Shown: positions 40,874 to 49,942, counted from the first letter of the stretch. The stretch is 64,000 nucleotides of DNA from CBDBKE01 sp965218055 (GCA_965218055.1 CBDCKA010000001.1:372001-436000); one strand, 5' to 3'. A program made the numbers and translations. The notes: generated from the letters alone by a model not told the origin.

Positions 40874-42007
40874 ATGAACAAAACTGCTCCGATGGTAGCG
40901 CGTGCACTGGTGTTGTTGCTCTCGGTGGCTCTGTTGACCGGGTTGACCGGTTGCCGCAAGAAATACGAGACGCCGATCGTGGGCGATTCCCAGCAGCCGG
41001 ACAAGATACTGTTTGACCGGTCGGTGAACGACCTCGAAAAGAGTCGCTACGAGGTCGCCCGGCTCACCTTACAAACCCTCCTCAACACTTATCCCGACAG
41101 CGAGTATCTGGCCAAGGCGAAGCTCGCTATCGCCGATGCCTGGTACCGGCAGGGGGGCACCAGTGCGCTGGCTCAAGCCGAGGCGGAATACAAGGACTTC
41201 ATCACGTTCTTCCCCACGATGCCAGAAGCCTCAGAGGCCCAGTTGAAAGTGGCCATGATCCATTACCAGCAGATGGAAAGGCCGGACCGCGACCGGCTTC
41301 ACGCCCTGCGAGCCGAGGAGGAGTTCCGCCAAGTGCTGCTGCAGTTCCCGAACAGCCCCTTCCGCGAGGAAGCCGCGCAGCGCCTGCGTGAAGTCCAGGA
41401 GGTGATTGCCGAGAGCGAATTCCAAGTGAGCCGCCACTATTTCATCAAGGGCAATCCCCGCGCGACCGTCTCCCGGCTACAGGAACTCACCGACAACTAC
41501 CCCAACTACAGCGGGGGCGACCGCGCGCTGTGGATGCTGGGGGAATCTTGGGAGATGGGGGGCGAGAACTTCCAGTCAAAGGCCGCCGTTGCTTACTCCA
41601 AGATTATTTCCGACTACCCCCTCAGTGAACTGGTGAGCGCCGCCAAAGACAAGCTGGTGGATTGGGGACTGCCCATCCCAGACCCCGACCCGGAAGCCTA
41701 TGCGCGGATGAAGTACGACCTGGAACATCGCGAGACAAAGGGATTTTGGGGAAAGGCGAGGCACCTGTTACGCAAGCGGCCCGACGTCAGCATGGCGAGC
41801 AAGGCAGGTAAACCAGTACTGTTTCCCAAAAAGCCAGAGACTCAGGCCGGCATCACGGCGGCGAAACCCGGTAGTGCAGGTACGTCCGGCATCCGCCTGG
41901 AAGCGGTCCAACCGGCGTCCGAGCCGGTCACCACTTCGGAGCCGACTCCGCCGCCAGCCTCAGCCACCGCGCCGGAGGCTGGGGAGGAGCACAAGCAGGA
42001 AAAGTAA
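40874..42007 (+). CDS. bamD: Outer-membrane assembly lipoprotein BamD
   Basis: 377 residues. Lipoprotein signal with lipobox LTGC, then five TPR-like helix pairs (YEVARLTLQTLLNTYPDSEYLAKAKL, AEAEYKDFITFFPTMPEASEAQLKVA, EEEFRQVLLQFPNSPFREEA). BamD helps BamA insert beta-barrel proteins such as LptD. It is about 110 residues longer than usual, with a Pro/Ala/Thr-rich tail after residue 310. The tail may cross the peptidoglycan or be disordered. Confidence 0.85.
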   Translation: MNKTAPMVARALVLLLSVALLTGLTGCRKKYETPIVGDSQQPDKILFDRSVNDLEKSRYEVARLTLQTLLNTYPDSEYLAKAKLAIADAWYRQGGTSALAQAEAEYKDFITFFPTMPEASEAQLKVAMIHYQQMERPDRDRLHALRAEEEFRQVLLQFPNSPFREEAAQRLREVQEVIAESEFQVSRHYFIKGNPRATVSRLQELTDNYPNYSGGDRALWMLGESWEMGGENFQSKAAVAYSKIISDYPLSELVSAAKDKLVDWGLPIPDPDPEAYARMKYDLEHRETKGFWGKARHLLRKRPDVSMASKAGKPVLFPKKPETQAGITAAKPGSAGTSGIRLEAVQPASEPVTTSEPTPPPASATAPEAGEEHKQEK

Positions 42008-42183
42008 GACCAACCCTCACCTGCACCGGAACAAGAGACCGGCACCCGCACCCCTTCCAGGCGCAGCGTGAGCCAGCGAAGTCAACTCCCTACCTTCGGC
42101 CGCAAAGCGGTTGGCGCTTGTCAGGCCGCCAGCCCAGTGGTTAGAATTCCTGGTGGCCACCTGAAAAGGTGGGGAGAAGTTCT

Positions 42184-43503
42184 GTGCCTAAGGTCTTGCT
42201 AGCAGACGACAGTACGCACGCCCAGCGCATGGCCACCAAGATTCTTGCCGGTGCAGGCATCGATGTGGTCACGGTCAGCAATGGCGAAGCAGCCGTCAAG
42301 AAACTGCCTGACGGCAACTTTGATGTAGTTCTGGCGGACGTGTTCATGCCCGGGCGCACCGGCTACGAGGTCTGCAGCTTCGTCAAGAGCAGCCCGAAAT
42401 TCGGCCACATTCCGGTGGTGCTGGTCGTGGGGCAACTGGAGCCGTACAACCCGGAACAAGGCAGAACGGTGCAGGCTGACGCGGTCCTGAAAAAACCGTT
42501 CGAGGCCACCGAAGTGGTGCAGACGGTGCTCGAGATGCTGCAACTGTCGCAGGAGCGAAAGCCGGCGCCTCCCCCGCCTCCACCGTCCCCAGAAGAGCTC
42601 CAGGCACAGGAGACTGAGGAAAAGCAGCTACTGGAAGAAACCCCCACGACCACCACGGCGCGCGTCGAAGTGCCTGCCGAGCTGGAGCAGCAGGCTGCGT
42701 TTGACTTGTTCGAGGAAGCCCCGCCAGCAGAAGCTCCTCCAGCCGCCCCTGCTTCAGCCCCAGTGGAAGAACCGGCGTCACCACCTGCTGTTTCCACGGC
42801 AGAGACGGAATTGCAGGCTGCCCCGTCGGCGTACAGCGCTGAGCCCCAACTCGTTCAGGAAGAAGCTCAGGCAGAAGTGCCATCGCCTGAGCCGGTGAGC
42901 GAGGAGGCGGCAGCGGCAGAAAGCCCGGCAGCCATGGAGGACGTTGTCGTTCCCGAACTGGCCGTGCCGGAAGTCGAGATCGAGAAGCAAGCCGCGGCAC
43001 CCGCCATGGACGCCGCAACACCCGAGCCGGCCCAGCACTGGGTGGCCGAACCTGAACTCGTGACGGACATGGACCGGGCCATGTTTCCCGCCCTCGCACC
43101 CGCAGCGGCTGAAGCCGCACCTCCGACGGCGGTAGCAGTGGCTGCACCCGAACCAGAGCCCGCTGTCGATTGGGCGGGCCTGCTCCAGAGCGCTGAGCAA
43201 CCTGCGTCGGTGCCCCCTGAAGAGGCAACAGTGCCGGAAGTTGCCACCCCGGAGGCCGCGCCACCGCCGGCGCCGGACCCGGCATTAGAAACCTCAGCAC
43301 CCCCAAGCCCAGAGCCTGTTGCGCCGCCGGAGTCAGTGGTCGCGCCATCTCCGCAAGCGGCCGGGGCCGTTCCGGACCAGGCGACTGTGCGAATCGCAGT
43401 AGAAGGCGCCCTGGACAAGGCCATGCCGAACTTGAAGGCGGTCCCGGGCTTGGTGGATACCATTGTTCAGGAGATCTTGCACCGCCTGGGCGGGGTGCCA
43501 TAG
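42184..43503 (+). CDS. Receiver-domain protein with long Pro/Ala/Glu-rich tail
   Basis: 439 residues. The N-terminal 120 form a response-regulator receiver: VPKVLLADDSTHAQR (acidic pair), VVLADVFMPG (phospho-Asp) and AVLKKPFEA (Lys). The next about 270 residues are Pro, Ala and Glu repeats with no domain. A short C-terminal helix pair (DQATVRIAVEGALDKAMPNLKAV...) closes it. GTG 42184 follows GGGGAGAAG. It may be an adaptor whose disordered tail tethers partners. Confidence 0.75.
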   Translation: MPKVLLADDSTHAQRMATKILAGAGIDVVTVSNGEAAVKKLPDGNFDVVLADVFMPGRTGYEVCSFVKSSPKFGHIPVVLVVGQLEPYNPEQGRTVQADAVLKKPFEATEVVQTVLEMLQLSQERKPAPPPPPPSPEELQAQETEEKQLLEETPTTTTARVEVPAELEQQAAFDLFEEAPPAEAPPAAPASAPVEEPASPPAVSTAETELQAAPSAYSAEPQLVQEEAQAEVPSPEPVSEEAAAAESPAAMEDVVVPELAVPEVEIEKQAAAPAMDAATPEPAQHWVAEPELVTDMDRAMFPALAPAAAEAAPPTAVAVAAPEPEPAVDWAGLLQSAEQPASVPPEEATVPEVATPEAAPPPAPDPALETSAPPSPEPVAPPESVVAPSPQAAGAVPDQATVRIAVEGALDKAMPNLKAVPGLVDTIVQEILHRLGGVP

Positions 43504-43591
43504 CCAACGGTTTAACTAGGGTTTAACCGCACTTTTCAGCACCAGCGCTGCAAACTTCATGGGAGTCGAACTTGGAAGGCCGCGACCCTGA

Positions 43592-44320
43592 TTAAACCCT
43601 GCGGTGCGGAACAAACGCCGCACGCTTCTGACGGTGCTCAGCTTGGGGGTATCCCTATTCCTGCTGGTGACCCTTCACACGGTGCTGTACGAACTTCAGG
43701 CCACCACCACCACGCCGGAAAGCGATCTGCGCCTATGGACGCGCCACTCGGTTTCCATAGCCAACTGGCTGCCGCTGGCCTACCGCGAGCAGATCCGGCA
43801 GGTCCCTGGGGTCAAGGACGTCATGGTCGCCAACTGGTTCGGGGGCGTTTACATTGACGAGGGGAACTTCTTTGCCCAATTCGCCGTGGACGCCGACAAG
43901 GGATTCCAGGTCTATCCGGAGATAAGAATTGACCCGCAGCAACGGGAAAACTTCATCAAGGAACGTACGGCGGCAGTGGCAGGCATCCGCCTGTTCGAAC
44001 GGTTCGGTTGGAAAATTGGCGATCGCATCACATTGAAGGGCACCATCTATCCCGTTGACGCGGAACTGAAACTGGTGGGAAGCATCACCTCCCCAACTCC
44101 GCCCGACGAGGCGATGCTTTGGTTCCACTACGACTACCTGGACGAGTTGATGAACGGACAGGGAGTGGCGGGGTCGTTTTGCATCCAGGCAGAGTCGGCC
44201 GACGCGGTCCCGTTGATCGCCCGGACCGTGGATGACATGTTTCGCAACAGCACCGCACCCACCAAGACCGAAACGGAAAATGCCTTCCAGCTCAGCTTCA
44301 GCAACATGCTAGGCGCCTGA
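43592..44320 (+). pseudogene. ABC transporter permease (MacB/FtsX-type), truncated at both ends
   Basis: About 238 codons read RNKRRTLLTVLSLGVSLFLLVTLHTV then a MacB-like periplasmic domain (ANWLPLAYREQIRQVPGVKDV... FGWKIGDRITLKGTIYPV) and stop after SFSNMLGA. Family members usually begin with about 10 more residues before RNKRRT and carry three further membrane helices at the C-terminus. Both are missing: a stop precedes GTG 43604 and the 3' end runs straight into an ABC ATPase tail. It is probably non-functional. Confidence 0.75.
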
Positions 44321-44427
44321 ACCGTGATTTTGGCAAAACGATTGTGCTGGTGACTCACGACGCCCGCGCCGCCCGCTACGCCCGCATCGTGCGCCACCTG
44401 GACAAGGGCGTGCTGGTGGAACAGTGA
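44317..44427 (+). pseudogene. C-terminal fragment of an ABC transporter ATPase
   Basis: 36 codons reading LNRDFGKTIVLVTHDARAA... HLDKGVLVEQ-stop: the H-loop VTHD and tail of a MacB/LolD-type ATPase. The Walker and signature motifs are gone. It begins inside the last codons of the truncated permease, in another frame, showing that one deletion joined the two genes. Confidence 0.8.
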
Positions 44428-44474
44428 AACCTCATCCGCCATGAGCGCATAATTTTCTTCTCACCCACGGAACG

Positions 44475-45977
44475 ATGCCCGCTGTCTCCCCCGAAGAACT
44501 CCGCGATCGCATCCTCTCCTTTGTCACTGGGCGCAAGAGTCGGCGGCCAGTGCTCCCGGTACTCAAGGAATCCGGAGTCGAACTCATGCCGCTGGCGCCG
44601 GGCCGGTTCCGAGTGGAAGCGCAGCGCGGCAAGGTGGTGCTTGAGGTTTGGGATGAGTCGCGCAGCATCGTCCGCCGAATCCTAGAGATACGGCGTCAAA
44701 CCCCTGGGGAACTGGTGCTGGCCTACCAGCGCTTCGGGTCCGGACAGGGCCTGGTGCGGCTGCTCGCCTCCGCCAAAGGCGCACCGGAACTCGAGCGGGA
44801 AGCAATGCGCAGCCAATTTGCCGCGCGGCTGCGTAAGCTGCTGGCGCAAACCTTCCCCGGCTGGAAACTGAAACAACTGACGGCCGAGAGGGACTTGGAG
44901 CGCTCGCTTTCGGCCCAGGCGGCACGCGCCGTGCTCTCGCGTGGCCAAACCGACTGGGCGGTGGTCGGCTGCGCGGAGGAGGAGGGGGAAGCGGCTGCGG
45001 CGGCTGCGCTCGCCCAGGGGCTGGCCTGGCTGGATTCTCTGCGGCAGCGCGGGGCGCAGTCCAAGCGTCTGGTGGCTGGACTAAAACTTTTCCTGGCGGA
45101 GCGCTATGTTCAGACCACCGGGCTCCGCTGGCGCTTTCTCAACGGAGAATTGGCTGCGTTCGAGCTGTTTGCTTTCTCGCCGGAAGACACCGTCGGTCGC
45201 GCCGACGAGAGTGAGTACGCCAACCTCCGCACCGAACTGCCCATGCCCTGCCCCACGGCGACGGCGCCCCCAGAAGCGCTGGGACTCTTGCGGCGTCTGG
45301 GCGGAAGATCAGGCGTGGAGATGGCGGTGCGGCCCAGGGTCGGTATCACGTGCCGTATCAACGGCCTGGAATTTGCTCGCGCCGGGCCCGATGGCGCTGT
45401 GTTCGGGCGCGGCAACCGCTGGGAGCCACTTGTTCCAGAATCGCTGCCCCAGGCCGAGCGCCTGGCCCAAGAGATCGCGCGGCTTCGTGCGGCCGATTCC
45501 ACCAACCGCCGCCATCCCTTCTACACGGCTCAGGCGGAGCGGTGGTTGGAATCGCTGCTGGTCCGCGACATTGGCCTGCTTTCGAGCGAGCTCGACCCCC
45601 GCTTCGTCTACTCCCAGGTGCCGGCAGTGGCGGGGCGGCAGCGTGGAATCATTGACCTGTTGACGGTCACCCGGACGGGCCGTTTGGTGGTGATTGAGCT
45701 GAAGGCCTCCGCCGACCCCAACCTGCCCCTTCAGGCGCTCGATTACTGGATGCGCGTCAAGTGGCACCAGGAACGTGGCGAGTTCCGCCGACTGGGCTAT
45801 TTCCCCGGCGTGGAATTGCGCGCCGAGCCACCCCTCTTGTGGCTCGTGGCACCGGTGTTTGAATTTCACTCCATGACTAGCTTACTGCTGCGCTACCTGT
45901 CGCCGGAAGTGCCCGTCCGCCGCATTGGCCTCAACCACACCTGGCGACAATCCCTCCGGGTAGTTCAACGCGACTGA
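44475..45977 (+). CDS. Putative PD-(D/E)XK-fold protein (possible nuclease)
   Basis: 500 residues, family not recognised by name. The C-terminal region has AERWLESLL (Glu359), RGIIDLLTV (Asp394), GRLVVIELKAS (Glu408, Lys410) and a Gln at 420 in NLPLQALDYW, the order of the PD-(D/E)XK nuclease core. The N-terminal 340 residues are charged and helical with Ala-rich parts. It could act in DNA repair or restriction, but no partner genes (methylase, helicase) lie nearby. Start ATG 44475, 47 bp after the transporter scar. Confidence 0.65.
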   Translation: MPAVSPEELRDRILSFVTGRKSRRPVLPVLKESGVELMPLAPGRFRVEAQRGKVVLEVWDESRSIVRRILEIRRQTPGELVLAYQRFGSGQGLVRLLASAKGAPELEREAMRSQFAARLRKLLAQTFPGWKLKQLTAERDLERSLSAQAARAVLSRGQTDWAVVGCAEEEGEAAAAAALAQGLAWLDSLRQRGAQSKRLVAGLKLFLAERYVQTTGLRWRFLNGELAAFELFAFSPEDTVGRADESEYANLRTELPMPCPTATAPPEALGLLRRLGGRSGVEMAVRPRVGITCRINGLEFARAGPDGAVFGRGNRWEPLVPESLPQAERLAQEIARLRAADSTNRRHPFYTAQAERWLESLLVRDIGLLSSELDPRFVYSQVPAVAGRQRGIIDLLTVTRTGRLVVIELKASADPNLPLQALDYWMRVKWHQERGEFRRLGYFPGVELRAEPPLLWLVAPVFEFHSMTSLLLRYLSPEVPVRRIGLNHTWRQSLRVVQRD

Positions 45978-46044
45978 GAATCGTTTCGGAGGGCAACGCT
46001 TCCTCCGGCGCCTGCATCTGCCGGAAGATGGTGGGCCCCGGGGG

Positions 46045-47409
46045 CTACTGTCGCCCGTACTGCGCCTGCTTCAGCAGGTTCAGGCGGGAGCGAGCTTCTG
46101 GAGCGCGGGGATCGTTTGGAGCCAACGTCAGGAAAGTTTCAAACGCGGCCAAACTCTTACGGTACGTCTTATTTTCCATGGAGCGGCGGCGGCGGCCATC
46201 TGGATTGTGTAAGGACTGGTGCCAGTAGCCATGAGCTAGGTACCAGTACACGCGCGGCACCAAAGGAAACCGCTGCTGTGCTTTCTCCAGAACCTCGACC
46301 GCTTTCCAATAATCTCCGGCACTCAGGCGCGCCTCCGCGTAGCGGAAGCGCAACTGGGGGTCATCAGGATCCTGGCGGATGCGGGCTTCCCAGACGCCAG
46401 GGTCTGCGGCGCCGGGATTGGTCGCTGCGGCTTGCTTCTCGGAGGAGCGCACGGCCGGTGCCGGCTTGGGCCCGGCTGCCGGTTGGGGCGCCGGCTTTTC
46501 TTCTTCTGCTGCTACTTCTTCCGCCTCGACAACGGCCTCGCCGGTCACAGCAGGCGCAGGTTTGGGAGGCGGCCGCACTTCGACTCCTGCTGCCGAATTC
46601 GGAACGGGGAGCTGCGTCAGTGGCAGACCGACTGGTTCCGGCGCTTCTCGAGGCGGCTCCGACTCCCCTTCCGGCTTCGACTCGGGAGGCGCTACCGTCT
46701 TACTTCCAGAGGCTGGCGGCGCCAGCTCGGATTGCGAAGCCTGAGCTGGTTTCGGCGCCGACGCAGCCGGCGACGCCGGCACCGCATTCAGGCGCTGCAC
46801 CGCCAAACCAGGAATCAAGTCCGCAAGCTCCGTTATCGGGATTCCCACCACGGTAGTACTCTCGGGTTCCTCCACGGCGATTCCCAGCAACCTACCCTCG
46901 GAATCCAGTATCGGAGCGCCCCGGAACGCAAGCGGAACGGCTGGCACGATCTCCCAACGCCGGCCAGCGGTCACCGGCTTCAGAAGCACTGAGAGCTTGC
47001 CGGTCCGAAACGCGGTCGGCGCGCCGACGATGGTGGCCGGGAGTTCACCAACTGGCAGCTCGGCCACCGCTGCAAACTCGGCTCTGACGGCCCTGGGCAG
47101 CCGGAGCACGGCGACATTTAACTGTTCGTCAAAACGCTCCAGAACCGGGTCCAAGACGTCCGTATTGGTGAAGGCCACGACGGTGTCGTAGGCCTCATGC
47201 AGGATGTCCGCCTGGGTGAGCACGAAGCGGCCGCCACCGACCAGCAAGCCGCTGATCATCGTGCTCTTGCCGGGAGCGTAGTTCACGGCGACCTGGACGA
47301 CAGGCGCCACCGTCTCCACCGGTGCCGCAGCCGCTACCCCCAACGCGGCCGCTACCAGCAAGGTGGATAGAGGCGACGCCCTCCATGCGGCCAGTAGGAC
47401 CCGTTCCAT
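46045..47409 (-). CDS. Trypsin-like fold protein without catalytic triad, with TPR tail
   Basis: 454 residues. Signal peptide or anchor (LLVAAALGVAAAA). Residues 40-200 follow the chymotrypsin/HtrA pattern, but the triad is missing: LTQADIL has Asp68 for the His of LTNAHVV, LNVAVLRL has Asn98 for the Asp, and FRGAPILD has Arg163 for the Ser of GNSGGP. A Pro/Ala/Glu-rich spacer (about 210-345) leads to TPR-like helices (VWEARIRQDPDDPQLRFRYA, SLAAFETFLTLAPNDPRAPE). Likely a periplasmic binding or scaffold protein. Confidence 0.75.
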   Translation of the reverse strand: MERVLLAAWRASPLSTLLVAAALGVAAAAPVETVAPVVQVAVNYAPGKSTMISGLLVGGGRFVLTQADILHEAYDTVVAFTNTDVLDPVLERFDEQLNVAVLRLPRAVRAEFAAVAELPVGELPATIVGAPTAFRTGKLSVLLKPVTAGRRWEIVPAVPLAFRGAPILDSEGRLLGIAVEEPESTTVVGIPITELADLIPGLAVQRLNAVPASPAASAPKPAQASQSELAPPASGSKTVAPPESKPEGESEPPREAPEPVGLPLTQLPVPNSAAGVEVRPPPKPAPAVTGEAVVEAEEVAAEEEKPAPQPAAGPKPAPAVRSSEKQAAATNPGAADPGVWEARIRQDPDDPQLRFRYAEARLSAGDYWKAVEVLEKAQQRFPLVPRVYWYLAHGYWHQSLHNPDGRRRRSMENKTYRKSLAAFETFLTLAPNDPRAPEARSRLNLLKQAQYGRQ

Positions 47410-47533
47410 CGTCTTGTTTGGATTATATACCGGTTGGACATCGCTACTGGCGTTCCCGAGGGCCGCGGCCCTCAGCACCCCAGTCCAACAGATGGCACCT
47501 GAGGCCGCCGCCGGTAGTGGCCTGCGGCGGGTC

Positions 47534-47671
47534 CTAGCAGCCTGCTGAAAACCGTTTCCAGGCACCCAAGAGGGCTTCCACAGGCTGAAGCCTGTGCCAC
47601 TTTTCAACGACCTGCGGGTCCTGTGTGGCACAGACTTCAGTCTGTGGAGGAGTTTTTCAGCAGCCTCCTAG
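47534..47671. repeat. REPIN/MITE-like inverted hairpin element
   Basis: 138 bp bounded by imperfect 18-bp inverted ends (CTAGCAGCCTGCTGAAAA and, reversed, CTAGGAGGCTGCTGAAAA). Inside are two hairpins in opposite orientation, CACAGGCTGAAGCCTGTG (47579-47596) and CACAGACTTCAGTCTGTG (47629-47646). Reversed, the second differs from the first only by a paired G:C to A:T change, so pairing is conserved. No transposase is encoded. Confidence 0.75.
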
Positions 47672-47849
47672 CTTTCGGCTGGCGACGCATGGCATACATA
47701 CCAATAGGTAGAGATGAAATCGCTCCTTTTGCGTTCCCGGCGGTACGCTCGCAGTGTATTGCATTGCCGTGCTGGGCGTCCGGCCGCCTTAGGTGCCAGG
47801 AGGGTGGCTGCATCTCGAATACAATGCCAAGCGGCCGCATCGCGGCTGG

Positions 47850-48118
47850 AGCGAGGCCACGGGAGATATTTGCGAGACAACTTTTGGTGTCCGATCGAGC
47901 CTCATTGCCATTTGCCCCTCATCCAGTTCGCACCTGAACCCTGGCAGCGTCTCGTTCGGATGCTGGGGAAAGAGCCGTATCCGAGCCTGCGGTCACTCAG
48001 TCAGCGCGACCTGCGCCGGCTATTTCCCAAGGGCCGCGCCATTGAGTGCCGGGTAACCTTCTTTCCGGAGACACTCATCGCCTACTACTCCTCGGAAGCA
48101 AAAAAGGAGATGACTTGA
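47850..48118 (+). pseudogene. C-terminal remnant of a SAM-dependent methyltransferase
   Basis: The last about 80 codons read FWCPIEPHCHLPLIQFAPEPW, then YPSLRSLSQRDLRRLFPKG and RVTFFPETLIAY, as in the C-terminal part of class I methyltransferases of polysaccharide clusters. No SAM motif and no plausible N-terminus survive; neighbouring frames contain possible earlier pieces (HLEYNAKRPHR), suggesting frameshifts. It ends 5 bp before the DUF481 gene. Confidence 0.55.
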
Positions 48119-48123
48119 TCCCC

Positions 48124-49164
48124 ATGAAATCCTGCAAAACCCGCGTGGCTGTTTTCGTTGCCGGCTTGATCCTGGCAGTCGGCACCACGTGCCGGGCGGA
48201 CCTGGTGAAACTGAAAAATGCAGACCGTCTCAGCGGACAGATCGAGAAGCTGGAACAGAGTACCCTCTCGCTGAAAACCAGCTACGCCGGCGTTGTGAAG
48301 ATTGATTGGAAAATGATCGAGCGCATCTCGACCGAGCAGCCTTTTGAAGTGGAGCTGGACAACGGGCTACGGATGCGCGGGCGCATTGAGGAATCCGTCG
48401 AGGGACTGCGGATCGTTTCTGCCGACAAAGCGGTCACCGTAGCGCGGCTGTCGATTATCGCTATGACGCCGGTAAAGGACGCGAGTCGGGAGACTTTCTG
48501 GGACCGTGCACAGGGCACCATCGACCTCGGCTACAGCATCGCGCGAGGGAATTCAAACATCAGCCAGTCCTCGCTCAGGATCAACAGTCGGTACCGTAAG
48601 CCAAAATACGAGGTGCGGGCCAACGCCCTCTCTCTTTTCAGCCGCCAAGCGGGCGCACCCACCAACAGCCGCCACCACGCCAGCCTTCGCTACGACCGTT
48701 TCTTAAGCGACGAGATATTTGCCTTCAGCCTATCCCGTTTCGAGCGCGATGACCGCAGGCGCTTGAACCTGCGGAGCAATTTCGGCGGAGGATTGGGATG
48801 GAAAATCATCCGCTCGGGCCGAACGACTCTGTCGCTTCTCGGGGGATTAACTTTCGTCAACGAGCAGTTTCGCCTGCAGCCGGGTGACCCGATTCCCCGC
48901 AATCCCAGCGGCGAAGGCCTGGCCGGTCTCGACTGGGAGACCACGATCGCGAGCGGCATCAAACTCGACACCAAGCTGTCGGTGCTGCCCAACTTCACCC
49001 AGTCCGGCCGCTACCGGGTCACACTGGACAGCGGAGTGCGCATTCCTTTAGCAAGCCGTCTGAGCTGGAACCTTAGCCTGTTTGAGCATTACGACAGCCG
49101 GCCGCCGCTCCCGGTGCGGCGCCACGATTACGGCCTGGTCACCGGCCTTGGCATCTCGTTCTGA
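48124..49164 (+). CDS. DUF481 outer-membrane-type protein
   Basis: 346 residues. Signal peptide ending near TTCRA-D, then a small beta domain (LVKLKNADRLSGQIEKLEQ...) and a DUF481-type beta barrel with alternating hydrophobic strands (TIDLGYSIARGNSNISQSSL... LRYDRFLSDEIFAFSLSRFE) and a terminal aromatic (GLGISF) used for BAM recognition. DUF481 proteins are outer-membrane barrels of unknown job. ATG 48124 is the natural start. Confidence 0.8.
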   Translation: MKSCKTRVAVFVAGLILAVGTTCRADLVKLKNADRLSGQIEKLEQSTLSLKTSYAGVVKIDWKMIERISTEQPFEVELDNGLRMRGRIEESVEGLRIVSADKAVTVARLSIIAMTPVKDASRETFWDRAQGTIDLGYSIARGNSNISQSSLRINSRYRKPKYEVRANALSLFSRQAGAPTNSRHHASLRYDRFLSDEIFAFSLSRFERDDRRRLNLRSNFGGGLGWKIIRSGRTTLSLLGGLTFVNEQFRLQPGDPIPRNPSGEGLAGLDWETTIASGIKLDTKLSVLPNFTQSGRYRVTLDSGVRIPLASRLSWNLSLFEHYDSRPPLPVRRHDYGLVTGLGISF

Positions 49165-49280
49165 CAGTCGGACCCACTTGGGATCTTAGGGTGTCTTTTC
49201 AACCCTCGTCATTGGATAATAGTGCGCTCTGTTAGCTGCCTGTAACCCTGGTCTAGGTTGACGGGGTAAGGAGAACGTTT

Positions 49281-49922
49281 ATGAATTCCGAACAACCGAA
49301 ATCTAAGATCACGTCCGCTCCAAACGGACCTTACATCGTGAACAATCTCGAGAAGCTTCACAACTCCAAGGGTGAGCAGATCCAGACCAAGAACGTGATC
49401 GCCCTGTGCCGCTGTGGAGCTTCGGCAAACAAGCCGTTCTGCGACGGGACCCATGCGAAGATCGGTTTTTCCGACGCCAAGCTCGAAGGCAGGGCTGAGG
49501 ACAAGCGCGACAACTACGTTGGAGCTGAAATTACCATCCACGACAACCGGGGAATCTGCTCGCATGCCGGGCTCTGCACCGACGGGCTGCCAAAGGTTTT
49601 CCTGTACGGAAAAGAACCATGGATTGATCCGAACGGCGCGACTTCAGAACAGATCGTTCGAACGATAGAGAAATGTCCGTCAGGGGCTCTTAGCTACTCG
49701 ATTGAGGGAGTCGAACACCGGGACCAAGACCGTGAGCCGGAGATCACCGTTGCCAAGAACGGCCCCTACGTTGTCACCGGAGGAGCGGAACTCGCAGGCG
49801 TGATCCGTGATGAGGGAGCCTCGGAAGGGCAGTACACTCTCTGCCGATGCGGAGGGTCCAAGAACAAACCCTTCTGTGACGGCACGCACTGGTCCATCAA
49901 ATTCCAAGACGACCAGAACTAA
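49281..49922 (+). CDS. CDGSH iron-sulfur protein with central Fer4_19 domain
   Basis: 213 residues: CDGSH domain 1 (CRCGASANKPFCDGTH, residues about 43-58), a central divergent ferredoxin-like domain (GICSHAGLCTDGLPKVF... EKCPSGALSY) and CDGSH domain 2 (CRCGGSKNKPFCDGTH). The 3Cys-1His sets bind 2Fe-2S clusters; the centre could bind another cluster. Likely an electron carrier or redox sensor in the cytoplasm. ATG 49281 is preceded by AAGGAGAA. No redox partner is adjacent. Confidence 0.88.
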   Translation: MNSEQPKSKITSAPNGPYIVNNLEKLHNSKGEQIQTKNVIALCRCGASANKPFCDGTHAKIGFSDAKLEGRAEDKRDNYVGAEITIHDNRGICSHAGLCTDGLPKVFLYGKEPWIDPNGATSEQIVRTIEKCPSGALSYSIEGVEHRDQDREPEITVAKNGPYVVTGGAELAGVIRDEGASEGQYTLCRCGGSKNKPFCDGTHWSIKFQDDQN

Positions 49923-49942
49923 TTCGCCAGGGCCGATCTGAG

